From NCBI GenBank assembly GCA_000193795.2, contig AEPI01000010.1, positions 1-5,084 on the forward strand: a stretch of 5,084 nucleotides of DNA, read 5' to 3'. Every line of letters begins with the position of its first letter. The stretch's first letter is position 1. This stretch comes from Neisseria lactamica NS19 (GTDB taxonomy: Bacteria > Pseudomonadota > Gammaproteobacteria > Burkholderiales > Neisseriaceae). Shown in pieces: positions 1-5,076 of this stretch. Under the pieces are notes generated by a model that made no database searches, was not told the origin of the DNA, and saw nothing but the letters and a program-made list of their open reading frames with translations. The position numbers and the translations under genes were made by a program.

Positions 1-42
1 CAACCGTCCCGATTTTTGCAGAATATATGAAGAACAAAACAA

Positions 43-54
43 ATGCCGTCTGAA
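43..54 (+). repeat. DNA uptake sequence, 12-base AT form
   Basis: Exact ATGCCGTCTGAA. DUS is bound by the minor pilin ComP and promotes uptake of neisserial DNA in transformation. This copy is the left arm of the operon terminator. Confidence 0.97.
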
Positions 55-79
55 ACCACATTCCGATAATCGGCAGGGC

Positions 80-91
80 TTCAGACGGCAT
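80..91 (-). repeat. DNA uptake sequence, 12-base AT form
   Basis: Exact TTCAGACGGCAT on the plus strand, which is ATGCCGTCTGAA on the minus strand. It is the arm nearer rplI in the terminator hairpin and pairs over all 12 bases with 43-54. Confidence 0.97.
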
Positions 92-104
92 CTGATAATT
101 TCAA

Positions 105-557
105 TTACTCGGCTGCGGCAACGACGGCAACGGTAATTTTAGCAACAGCATCAGTATGCAAAACAACTTCCACTTCATACTCGCCAACGGCTTTCAGAGG
201 GCCGTTGGGCAGGCGTACGTTTGCCTTGACTGTTTCGATACCGGCAGCAACGATTGCGGCTGTAATATCGGCATTGGTAACAGAACCGAAGAGGCGGCCG
301 TCCACACCGGCTTTTTGTGCAACGGTAACGGTTTGACCGTCCAATTTTTCCTGACGGGCTCGGGCATCTGCCAAAATTTCAGCCTGTTTGGCTTCCAGCT
401 CGGCGCGGCGTGCTTCAAACTCTTTCATGTTCGCTTCAGTGGCACGTTTTGCCTTGCCGGCAGGAATCAAGAAGTTGCGGGCGTAACCGTTTTTTACAGT
501 AACGATGTCGCCCAAATTACCCAAACCGCCGATTTTTTCTAACAGAATAATTTGCAT
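105..557 (-). CDS. rplI: 50S ribosomal protein L9
   Basis: L9 binds 23S rRNA at the base of the L1 stalk of the large subunit and helps keep the reading frame. The 150-residue protein matches the family length (about 147-150). Its N-terminal domain (residues 1 to about 40) has the family signature MQIILLEKIGGLGNLGD followed by the V-x-V-K-x-G-Y-A-R-N segment (residues 20-28). A long charged helix rich in Glu, Ala and Arg (about 41-75) leads to the C-terminal rRNA-binding domain with GRLFGSVT at about 87-94. The ATG is preceded by GGAG (566-569) at 8-nt spacing. It is the last gene of the operon, 16 nt after the rpsR stop, and is followed by the DUS terminator. The Ala/Val-rich C-terminus (AVVAAAE) looks like a normal variable tail. 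Identity is secure. Confidence 0.97.
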   Translation of the reverse strand: MQIILLEKIGGLGNLGDIVTVKNGYARNFLIPAGKAKRATEANMKEFEARRAELEAKQAEILADARARQEKLDGQTVTVAQKAGVDGRLFGSVTNADITAAIVAAGIETVKANVRLPNGPLKAVGEYEVEVVLHTDAVAKITVAVVAAAE

Positions 558-573
558 GATTTAAACTCCAAAA

Positions 574-804
574 TTATTTGTGTTGGTCGGTATAAGGCAG
601 GAGTGCCAAGAAGCGCGCACGTTTTACGGCAACAGCCAATTGGCGTTGGTAGAATGCCTTCGTTCCTGTAATGCGGGCAGGAATGATTTTACCGTTTTCA
701 GAGATAAAGTCTTTCAGCAAATCAACTTGTTTGTAATCGACTTCTTGGATTTTTTCAGCCGTGAAACGGCAGAATTTTCTACGTTTGAATGATTGACGAG
801 CCAT
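574..804 (-). CDS. rpsR: 30S ribosomal protein S18
   Basis: S18 is a small basic protein that pairs with S6 and binds the platform of the small subunit. At 76 residues it is the usual length. The family signature is clear: RRKFCRF at residues 8-14, [12 protein letters not shown] at 23-34, the PARITGTKA block at 42-50, then a basic [18 protein letters not shown] helix. The single Cys12 is the conserved cysteine of the N-terminal region. The ATG is read from an AAAGG (815-819) placed inside the last codons of priB, 10 nt upstream, and only 6 nt separate the priB stop from this start, so expression is probably coupled. S6, its binding partner, is encoded two genes upstream in the same transcript. 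Confidence 0.97.
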
Positions 805-810
805 TGTCGT

Positions 811-1113
811 TTAACCTTTATATTCTTGAATATTTTGTATCCTGAGCATCGGCATCAGGGAACGTCTGCTTTTTTGAGCTAAAAAACCTTCGACGTGAAC
901 ATATACACCCTGCCGATACTGCCACTCTTCCGCCTGCCTGCCTAAAATCCGTGCCGGAATTTCCAATTGTACAAGGCATTGCTGCCTATTTTCCTCCTGC
1001 CATGATTCGTGCTTTAAAACAACATCTAAAACAGGAATTCCGGCAGGCGTATACCGAACAGGGAAAGCCTTTTCAATCAGCGCGGCAAGCGAAACAAGAT
1101 TATTGAATCCCAA
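811..1113 (-). CDS. priB: Primosomal replication protein N (PriB), TTG start
   Basis: PriB is an OB-fold, SSB-like dimer that works with PriA to reload the replicative helicase at stalled forks. The product is 100 residues. Visible features are the hydrophobic N-terminal strand NLVSLAALIEKAF (5-17), the YTPAGIPVLD turn and strand (21-30), LKHESWQEE (33-41), and the terminal strand MPMLRIQNIQEY. The start is a TTG (1111-1113) directly after the rpsF stop (TAA then TTG). I saw no ATG or GTG that would keep the OB fold intact, and no good Shine-Dalgarno, so translation probably depends on ribosomes finishing rpsF. The rpsF-priB-rpsR-rplI order is the same as in Escherichia coli, which supports the call. 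Family assignment is firm; the start is inferred from reading frame and context. Confidence 0.93.
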   Translation of the reverse strand: MGFNNLVSLAALIEKAFPVRYTPAGIPVLDVVLKHESWQEENRQQCLVQLEIPARILGRQAEEWQYRQGVYVHVEGFLAQKSRRSLMPMLRIQNIQEYKG

Positions 1114-1482
1114 TTATTGGGCAGCCGTTTCTTCAGCCGCGCCGGCCAACAGGTTCTTAGCCTTTTCGCCGCCCAGCATAGGGGAGGCTTCGGTAACGGC
1201 GTGTTTGGTTTTGATAGTCAGATGGCGCAATACCGCATCATTGAAACGGAACGCGGTTTCCAACTCTTCAACAACTTCGGGAGTGGTTTCGATATTCATC
1301 AAAACATAATGTGCTTTATGGATTTTGTTAATCGGGTAAGCCAGTTGGCGGCGACCCCAGTCTTCCAGACGGTGAATCTTACCGTTTGCCTCGGTAATCA
1401 TGGTTTTGTAACGTTCAACCATAGCGGGCACTTGCTCGCTTTGATCGGGATGAACGATAAACACGATCTCGTAATGACGCAT
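1114..1482 (-). CDS. rpsF: 30S ribosomal protein S6
   Basis: S6 forms a heterodimer with S18 on the platform of the small subunit. The 122-residue protein starts with the diagnostic MRHYEIVFIVHPDQSEQVP and continues with the IHRLEDWGRRQLAYPINK block (37-54) and HYVLMNIE strand (58-65), which are the conserved parts of the ferredoxin-like S6 fold. The C-terminal tail is short and Ala-rich (GAAEETAAQ). It lacks the terminal Glu-Glu on which the E. coli protein is polyglutamylated by RimK. The ATG is preceded by AAGGAG (1488-1493) at 5-nt spacing. It is the first gene of the operon, downstream of a strong promoter at 1555-1583 and a leader hairpin at 1510-1536. Confidence 0.97.
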   Translation of the reverse strand: MRHYEIVFIVHPDQSEQVPAMVERYKTMITEANGKIHRLEDWGRRQLAYPINKIHKAHYVLMNIETTPEVVEELETAFRFNDAVLRHLTIKTKHAVTEASPMLGGEKAKNLLAGAAEETAAQ

Positions 1483-1502
1483 GTTATCTCCTTATGGATG
1501 GT

Positions 1503-1536
1503 AAAAACAGCCTTCTGCCATGCGAAAGCAGAAGGC
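1503..1536 (-). terminator. Hairpin with U-tract in the rpsF leader: attenuator or trxB terminator
   Basis: A perfect 9-bp stem (GCCTTCTGC at 1510-1518, GCAGAAGGC at 1528-1536) has a 9-nt loop. On the minus strand it is followed by UG and then five U residues (1507-1503), which is the shape of a rho-independent terminator. It lies after the predicted rpsF transcription start (about 1548) and ends only 9 nt before the AAGGAG of rpsF. It can therefore stop readthrough from trxB, but it must also act on the operon's own transcript, as an attenuator or a regulated leader. The structure is seen directly; the role is inferred. Confidence 0.7.
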
Positions 1537-1554
1537 AAGGTTTAAAGAATGGGC

Positions 1555-1583
1555 ATTATATTGGCGTTTGGAAAACAAATCAA
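1555..1583 (-). promoter_or_regulatory. Sigma-70 promoter of the rpsF operon
   Basis: On the minus strand, a -35 box TTGATT (1583-1578) and a perfect -10 box TATAAT (1560-1555) are separated by exactly 17 nt. The DNA upstream of the -35 is A/T rich (about 1584-1600) and may act as an UP element. Transcription should start near 1548, giving a leader of about 65 nt. This is the strongest promoter match in the window, as expected for a ribosomal-protein operon. Confidence 0.85.
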
Positions 1584-1608
1584 GGTATTTGATATGTTTC
1601 GGCGCGAA

Positions 1609-1661
1609 GTGCCGCACATCCGGCACGCCCCGCCAAACCCGGGCGTATTTGACCGGGCGGG
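1609..1661 (-). terminator. GC-rich stem-loops just after trxB, possible weak terminator
   Basis: Directly after the trxB stop codon, a 6-bp stem forms between 1629-1634 and 1656-1661. A second 6-bp stem (GTGCCG 1609-1614 / CGGCAC 1621-1626, 6-nt loop) follows. Neither has a U-tract on the minus strand. They may slow polymerase or protect the trxB 3' end, with final termination at 1503-1536. Confidence 0.35.
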
Positions 1662-1662
1662 A

Positions 1663-2607
1663 TTACCGGCTACCCAGCCAGCGTTCCGCGTCCAAAGCCG
1701 CCTGACAGCCGGAAGCCGCGCTGGTAATCGCCTGACGGTAGGTGTGGTCTTTCACATCGCCGGCAGCCCATACGCCTTCGATATTGGTCGCACCGACATT
1801 GTCCGCCGTACCGCCTTTGGTCTTCAGATAGCCGGCTTCGTCCATTTCCAGCTGTCCTTTGAAAATATCAGTATTCGGTTTGTGTCCAATGGCGATAAAG
1901 ATGCCGCTGACGGCAATTTGTTGCTCAGAACCGTCGTTGTTTTTTAATAATGCGCCGGTTACACCCCGATCGTCGCCCAATACTTCTTGCAGGTTACTTT
2001 CCAATTTGAGGATGATTTTCCCTTCCCCAACACGCTGCATCAGCTTGTCTATCATAATCTTTTCGGCACGGAACTCGCTGCGGCGGTGGATCAGGGTAAC
2101 GGTTTTGGCGATATTGGCAAGGTAAAGTGCCTCTTCGACCGCCGTATTGCCCCCGCCGACCACGGCGACATCTTGGTTTTTGTAGAAGAAACCGTCGCAG
2201 GTGGCGCAGGCGGAAACGCCTTTGCCGGCAAACGCCTCCTCACTCGGCAAACCGAGATATTTGGCGGACGCGCCTGTTGCGACAATCAGGGCATCGCAAG
2301 TGTACTCGCCCATATCGCCTGTGAGTGTGAACGGGCGTTTTTGCAGATCGACGGCGTTGATTTGGTCAAAAATGATTTCTGTTCCGAAACGTTCGGCGTG
2401 GGCAAGAAACCTCGCCATCAGTTCGGGTCCCTGCACGCCGTCGGCATCGGCAGGCCAGTTGTCCACTTCGGTGGTGGTCATCAGTTGCCCGCCCTGCGCG
2501 ATACCTGTAATAATGACGGGTTTTAAATTGGCGCGCGCGGCATAGACGGCGGCGGTGTATCCAGCGGGGCCGGAACCCAAAATAATCAGTTTGCTGTGTT
2601 GGGACAT
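1663..2607 (-). CDS. trxB: Thioredoxin reductase (NADPH, FAD flavoprotein)
   Basis: TrxB passes electrons from NADPH through FAD and a redox disulfide to thioredoxin in the cytoplasm. The 314 residues match the low-molecular-weight bacterial type. The FAD-binding GSGPAGYTAA is at residues 11-20, followed by the GGQLMTTTEVDNWP segment (39-52). The redox-active CATC is at 134-137. The NADPH-binding GGGNTAVEEA is at 151-160, with HRR at 174-176 as the likely 2'-phosphate site. The second FAD motif AAGDV is at 281-285, followed by RQA at 291-293. All catalytic features are present. The ATG is preceded by AAAGG (2615-2619) at 7-nt spacing. The gene is transcribed away from copA with a 138-bp shared upstream region. 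No thioredoxin gene lies in the window. From memory, trxB belongs to the NmlR regulon in gonococci. Confidence 0.97.
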   Translation of the reverse strand: MSQHSKLIILGSGPAGYTAAVYAARANLKPVIITGIAQGGQLMTTTEVDNWPADADGVQGPELMARFLAHAERFGTEIIFDQINAVDLQKRPFTLTGDMGEYTCDALIVATGASAKYLGLPSEEAFAGKGVSACATCDGFFYKNQDVAVVGGGNTAVEEALYLANIAKTVTLIHRRSEFRAEKIMIDKLMQRVGEGKIILKLESNLQEVLGDDRGVTGALLKNNDGSEQQIAVSGIFIAIGHKPNTDIFKGQLEMDEAGYLKTKGGTADNVGATNIEGVWAAGDVKDHTYRQAITSAASGCQAALDAERWLGSR

Positions 2608-2625
2608 TGTTTTTCCTTTGCTGTG

Positions 2626-2648
2626 TCGAGTTTTCGGATTCTACTCGA
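2626..2648. promoter_or_regulatory. Dyad between trxB and copA, candidate regulator operator
   Basis: Perfect 6-bp inverted arms TCGAGT (2626-2631) and ACTCGA (2643-2648) are separated by 11 bp. The dyad overlaps or follows the trxB -10 candidates, where a bound regulator could act on trxB and possibly on divergent copA. The GAGT...ACTC arms recall MerR-type operators, but the spacing differs from the sites I remember, so the assignment is tentative. Confidence 0.3.
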
Positions 2649-2678
2649 ATTATCGGCGCGTTTGAGAAATTTTGACCA
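2649..2678 (-). promoter_or_regulatory. Candidate trxB promoter
   Basis: On the minus strand, TGGTCA (2678-2673) and GATAAT (2654-2649) match the -35 (4 of 6) and -10 (5 of 6) consensus with an 18-nt spacer, placing the start near 2642 and a 5' leader of about 35 nt. An alternative -10 box, TAGAAT (2643-2638), lies just downstream but has only a poor -35 partner. I found no convincing promoter for copA on the plus strand in the same region. Confidence 0.45.
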
Positions 2679-2686
2679 CACGGGCG

Positions 2687-2698
2687 TTCAGACGGCAT
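2687..2698 (-). repeat. DNA uptake sequence, 12-base AT form
   Basis: Exact TTCAGACGGCAT on the plus strand, which is the full 12-base DUS on the minus strand. It forms most of the trxB-side arm of the inverted pair at 2686-2724. Confidence 0.96.
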
Positions 2699-2713
2699 CC
2701 GGCAGCCTTGACT

Positions 2714-2723
2714 GCCGTCTGAA
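2714..2723 (+). repeat. DNA uptake sequence, 10-base core
   Basis: Exact GCCGTCTGAA preceded by CT, so only the 10-base core is kept. It is the copA-side arm of the inverted pair. Confidence 0.95.
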
Positions 2724-2745
2724 CATTAAAACAGGAATCAAACTT

Positions 2746-4908
2746 ATGCAACAGAAAGTCCGTTTCCAAATCGAAGGTATGACCTGTCAGGCCTGCGCTT
2801 CGCGCATTGAAAAGGTGTTGAACAAAAAAGACTTTGTCGAATCGGCGGGGGTGAACTTCGCCAGCGAGGAAGCTCAGGTTACGTTTGACGACAGCAAAAC
2901 CTCCGCAGCCGACATTGCCAAAATCATTGAGAAAACCGGTTACGGTGCAAAGGAAAAAACGGAAGATACATTGCCGCAAGCTGAAGCAGAACACCATATC
3001 GGCCGGAGGCTGTGGCTGCTGTTCGCCATCAATATTCCGTTCCTTATCGGTATGGCGGGGATGATGATCGGTAGGCACGATTGGATGATTCCGCCGTTGT
3101 GGCAGTTTGCGCTGGCAAGCGTAGTGCAGCTTTGGCTGGCAATCCCGTTTTACAAAAGCGCGTGGGCGAGCATTAAGGGCGGACTGGCGAATATGGACGT
3201 GCTGGTTACCATCGGCACGGTGTCGATTTACCTGTATTCCGTTTATATGTTGTTTTTCAGCCCGCACGCGGCACACGGCATGGCGCATGTGTATTTTGAA
3301 GCAGGCGTGATGGTGATTGGTTTTGTGTCGCTGGGCAAATTTTTGGAACACCGCACCAAAAAATCCAGCCTGAACAGCTTGGGCTTGCTTTTGAAACTTA
3401 CACCGACCCAAGTGAACGTGCAGCGCGATGGCGAATGGAAACAGCTTCCCATCGACCAAGTGCAAATCGGCGACCTTATCCGCGCCAACCACGGCGAACG
3501 CATTGCCGCCGACGGCATCATTGAAAGCGGCAGCGGTTGGGCTGATGAGAGCCATCTTACCGGCGAATCCAACCCTGAAGAGAAAAAGGCAGGCGGCAAA
3601 GTGTTGGCAGGTGCGCTGATGACTGAAGGCAGCGTGGTTTACCGCGCCACTCAGCTCGGCAGCCAAACCCTGCTCGGCGATATGATGAATGCGCTATCCG
3701 AAGCGCAAGGCAGCAAAGCGCCGATTGCGCGCGTGGCGGACAAGGCGGCGGCGGTGTTTGTGCCAACTGTCGTAGGTATCGCACTGTTGACTTTTATTGT
3801 TACTTGGCTGATTAAAAGCGATTGGACGGTTGCGTTGATGCACGCCGTTGCCGTTTTGGTGATTGCCTGCCCGTGCGCGCTTGGTCTGGCAACGCCCGCC
3901 GCGATTATGGTCGGTATGGGCAAAGCGGTGAAACACGGCATTTGGTTCAAAGACGCGGCGGCGATGGAAGAAGCTGCCCACGTCGATACCGTCGTGTTGG
4001 ACAAAACCGGCACGCTGACCGAAGGCAGGCCGCAGGTTGCCGCCGTCTATTGCGTTCCCGACAGCGGCTTTGACGAAGACGCTTTGTACCGCATCGCCGC
4101 CGCCGTCGAGCAAAACGCCGCCCATCCGCTTGCCCGCGCCATCGTCTCCGCCGCCCAAGCGCGCGGTTTGGAGATTCCCGCCGCACAAAACGCGCAAACC
4201 GTTGTCGGCGCAGGCATTGCCGCCGAAGTGGAAGGTGCGGGATTGGTGAAAGCGGGCAAAGCCGAATTTGCCGAACTGACCTTGCCGAAGTTTTCAGACG
4301 GCGTTTGGGACATTGCAAGCATTGTTGCCGTTTCCGCCAACGGCAAACCCATCGGCGCATTCGCACTTGCCGACGCATTGAAAACCGATACCACCGAAGC
4401 CGTAGGCCGTCTGAAAAAACACAATATCGATGTCTATATTATGAGCGGCGACAACCAAGGCACGGTCGAATACGTCGCCCAACAGCTGGGCATCGCCCAC
4501 GCTTTCGGCAATATGAGTCCGCGCGACAAAGCCGCCGAAGTACAAAAACTCAAAGCCGCCGGCAAAACCGTGGCGATGGTCGGCGACGGCATCAACGACG
4601 CGCCCGCACTCGCCGCCGCCAACGTCAGCTTCGCCATGAAAGGCGGCGCGGACGTTGCCGAACACACCGCCTCCGCCACGCTGATGCAGCATTCGGTCAA
4701 CCAGCTCGCCGATGCCCTGCTGGTATCGCAAGCCACTTTGAAAAACATCAAGCAAAACCTGTTTTTCGCTTTCTTCTACAATATCTTGGGCATCCCGCTT
4801 GCTGCGCTCGGCTTTTTAAACCCCGTTATCGCGGGCGCGGCAATGGCGGCAAGCTCGGTTTCCGTGTTAGGCAATGCCTTGCGCCTGAAACGGGTAAAAA
4901 TCGATTGA
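2746..4908 (+). CDS. copA: Cu(+)-exporting P1B-type ATPase
   Basis: This inner-membrane pump uses ATP to expel cytoplasmic Cu(+). The protein has 720 residues. One N-terminal heavy-metal-associated domain (about 4-68) carries GMTCQAC, with metal-binding Cys14 and Cys17. Two extra N-terminal helices follow (about 89-140; the GG kink at 145-146 is next to them). The actuator domain has TGES at 272-275. The CPC metal site is in TM4 at 375-377, and the phosphorylated Asp is D419 in DKTGTLT. The nucleotide-domain HP is at 460-461, GDGINDAP at 613-620, the YN of TM5 at 678-679, and MxxSS of TM6 at 700-704. This set is the Cu(+) subclass (P1B-1), not Zn/Cd. The open frame extends upstream to 2596, but ATG 2746 has AGGA at 2733-2736 and begins at the usual point before the metal-binding domain. 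Two DUS copies lie inside the gene. From memory, gonococcal copA mutants are copper sensitive. No copper chaperone or regulator gene is seen. Confidence 0.95.
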   Translation: MQQKVRFQIEGMTCQACASRIEKVLNKKDFVESAGVNFASEEAQVTFDDSKTSAADIAKIIEKTGYGAKEKTEDTLPQAEAEHHIGRRLWLLFAINIPFLIGMAGMMIGRHDWMIPPLWQFALASVVQLWLAIPFYKSAWASIKGGLANMDVLVTIGTVSIYLYSVYMLFFSPHAAHGMAHVYFEAGVMVIGFVSLGKFLEHRTKKSSLNSLGLLLKLTPTQVNVQRDGEWKQLPIDQVQIGDLIRANHGERIAADGIIESGSGWADESHLTGESNPEEKKAGGKVLAGALMTEGSVVYRATQLGSQTLLGDMMNALSEAQGSKAPIARVADKAAAVFVPTVVGIALLTFIVTWLIKSDWTVALMHAVAVLVIACPCALGLATPAAIMVGMGKAVKHGIWFKDAAAMEEAAHVDTVVLDKTGTLTEGRPQVAAVYCVPDSGFDEDALYRIAAAVEQNAAHPLARAIVSAAQARGLEIPAAQNAQTVVGAGIAAEVEGAGLVKAGKAEFAELTLPKFSDGVWDIASIVAVSANGKPIGAFALADALKTDTTEAVGRLKKHNIDVYIMSGDNQGTVEYVAQQLGIAHAFGNMSPRDKAAEVQKLKAAGKTVAMVGDGINDAPALAAANVSFAMKGGADVAEHTASATLMQHSVNQLADALLVSQATLKNIKQNLFFAFFYNILGIPLAALGFLNPVIAGAAMAASSVSVLGNALRLKRVKID
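4293..4302 (-). repeat. DNA uptake sequence, 10-base core, inside copA
   Basis: Exact TTCAGACGGC on the plus strand, encoding part of the FSDGV segment (residues 516-520) of the CopA nucleotide-binding region. The 12-base extension is absent (GT follows instead of AT). Confidence 0.93.
4406..4415 (+). repeat. DNA uptake sequence core inside copA, preceded by AG
   Basis: Exact GCCGTCTGAA preceded by AG, giving AGGCCGTCTGAA. That 12-mer equals the AG-DUS dialect of some other Neisseria species, while the 12-base copies elsewhere in the window are the AT form. Here it encodes VGRLKK (residues 553-558), so codon needs may explain the AG. Confidence 0.93.
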
Positions 4909-4926
4909 CCGCATATAACAGCCCGA

Positions 4927-4952
4927 CAGCCTTGCCCGAACGGATAAGGCTG
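4927..4952 (+). terminator. Stem-loop after copA, possible terminator
   Basis: CAGCCTT (4927-4933) pairs with AAGGCTG (4946-4952), a 7-bp stem with a 12-nt loop, 18 nt after the copA stop. No U-tract follows directly; the first T run (4980-4984) is 27 nt further on. It may end copA transcription weakly or need Rho. I see no better intrinsic terminator close to copA. Confidence 0.35.
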
Positions 4953-4963
4953 CCGCCGCCGAT

Positions 4964-4975
4964 ATGCCGTCTGAA
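4964..4975 (+). repeat. DNA uptake sequence, 12-base AT form
   Basis: Exact ATGCCGTCTGAA in the copA 3' non-coding region. No inverted partner lies nearby, so unlike the other intergenic copies it cannot form a DUS-DUS hairpin within this window. Confidence 0.96.
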
Positions 4976-5009
4976 GCCGTTTTTCAAATGATTGATATGG
5001 TTCAACACA

Positions 5010-5047
5010 CAGGACGACACATAAAGACCGCCCTATGTGTCATCCTG
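5010..5047. repeat. Imperfect palindrome (14-position arms) after copA
   Basis: The arms 5010-5023 and 5034-5047 pair at 13 of 14 positions, with one C-A mismatch (5015 and 5042) and a 10-nt loop. No U-tract follows on either strand. It abuts a second palindrome at 5048. I do not recognise the sequence as a named repeat. It could be a stable RNA hairpin, a bidirectional terminator or the end of a small mobile repeat. Confidence 0.7.
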
Positions 5048-5076
5048 ATTTGGAATGGGTTACGCCCCTCCCAAAT
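5048..5076. repeat. Second imperfect palindrome, abutting the first
   Basis: ATTTGG (5048-5053) pairs with CCAAAT (5071-5076). One A-T pair then lies between two mismatches, and GGG (5057-5059) pairs with CCC (5065-5067) around a 5-nt loop. It starts at the base after the first palindrome ends. Function unknown. Confidence 0.5.

Larger units (their letters stand above)
43..91 (-). terminator. Intrinsic terminator of the rpsF-priB-rpsR-rplI operon, made of an inverted DUS pair
   Basis: A perfect 12-bp stem is formed by 43-54 and 80-91, which are two full 12-base DUS copies in opposite orientation. The 25-nt loop contains a small CCGA/TCGG inverted repeat (63-66 / 70-73). Read on the minus strand, the stem is followed by the U-rich tail TTGTTTTGTT (42 down to 33). 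It begins 13 bases after the rplI stop codon, so position, orientation and tail all fit rho-independent termination of the operon. Use of inverted DUS pairs as terminators is well known in Neisseria. Confidence 0.9.
2686..2724. repeat. Inverted DUS pair forming a 12-bp stem upstream of copA
   Basis: GTTCAGACGGCA (2686-2697) pairs perfectly with TGCCGTCTGAAC (2713-2724) around a 15-nt loop. There is no U-tract on either side, and it sits between two divergent genes, so no transcript needs to end here. It ends 8 nt before the copA Shine-Dalgarno and would form a strong hairpin in any copA mRNA starting upstream of it. Confidence 0.85.

Noticed and set aside
1..42. Search for a gene at the left edge
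   Set aside because: Only the U-rich tail of the operon terminator and unremarkable sequence are present; no coding feature can be supported.
1366..1372. Partial DUS (CAGACGG) inside rpsF
   Set aside because: The flanking bases do not match the 10-base core, so it is a chance partial match.
1117..1545. Plus-strand open frame opposite rpsF and its leader, and similar frames opposite rplI and trxB
   Set aside because: They lie opposite well-identified conserved genes, lack family features and have no supporting ribosome binding sites.
1483..1554. Canonical S6:S18-binding leader motif upstream of rpsF
   Set aside because: The conserved CCG of that motif is not found in the predicted leader, and the only clear structure is a simple terminator-like hairpin.
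2686..2724. Inverted DUS pair as a transcription terminator
   Set aside because: It lies between two divergent gene starts and has no U-tract on either strand.
2596..2745. Upstream extension of the copA reading frame giving a 770-residue protein
   Set aside because: The extension begins inside trxB and runs through the promoter region and the inverted DUS pair. ATG 2746 has a good Shine-Dalgarno and gives the normal N-terminus ahead of the metal-binding domain.
2650..3666. Long minus-strand open frame (338 codons) antisense to copA
   Set aside because: The translation is rich in Phe, His and Arg with no recognisable domain. It crosses the intergenic region and mirrors copA codons, so it is a shadow of copA.
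4826..5020. Small minus-strand open frame across the copA 3' end
   Set aside because: It overlaps the copA C-terminus and runs through a DUS and a hairpin. It has no recognisable motif, so it is not supported as a gene.
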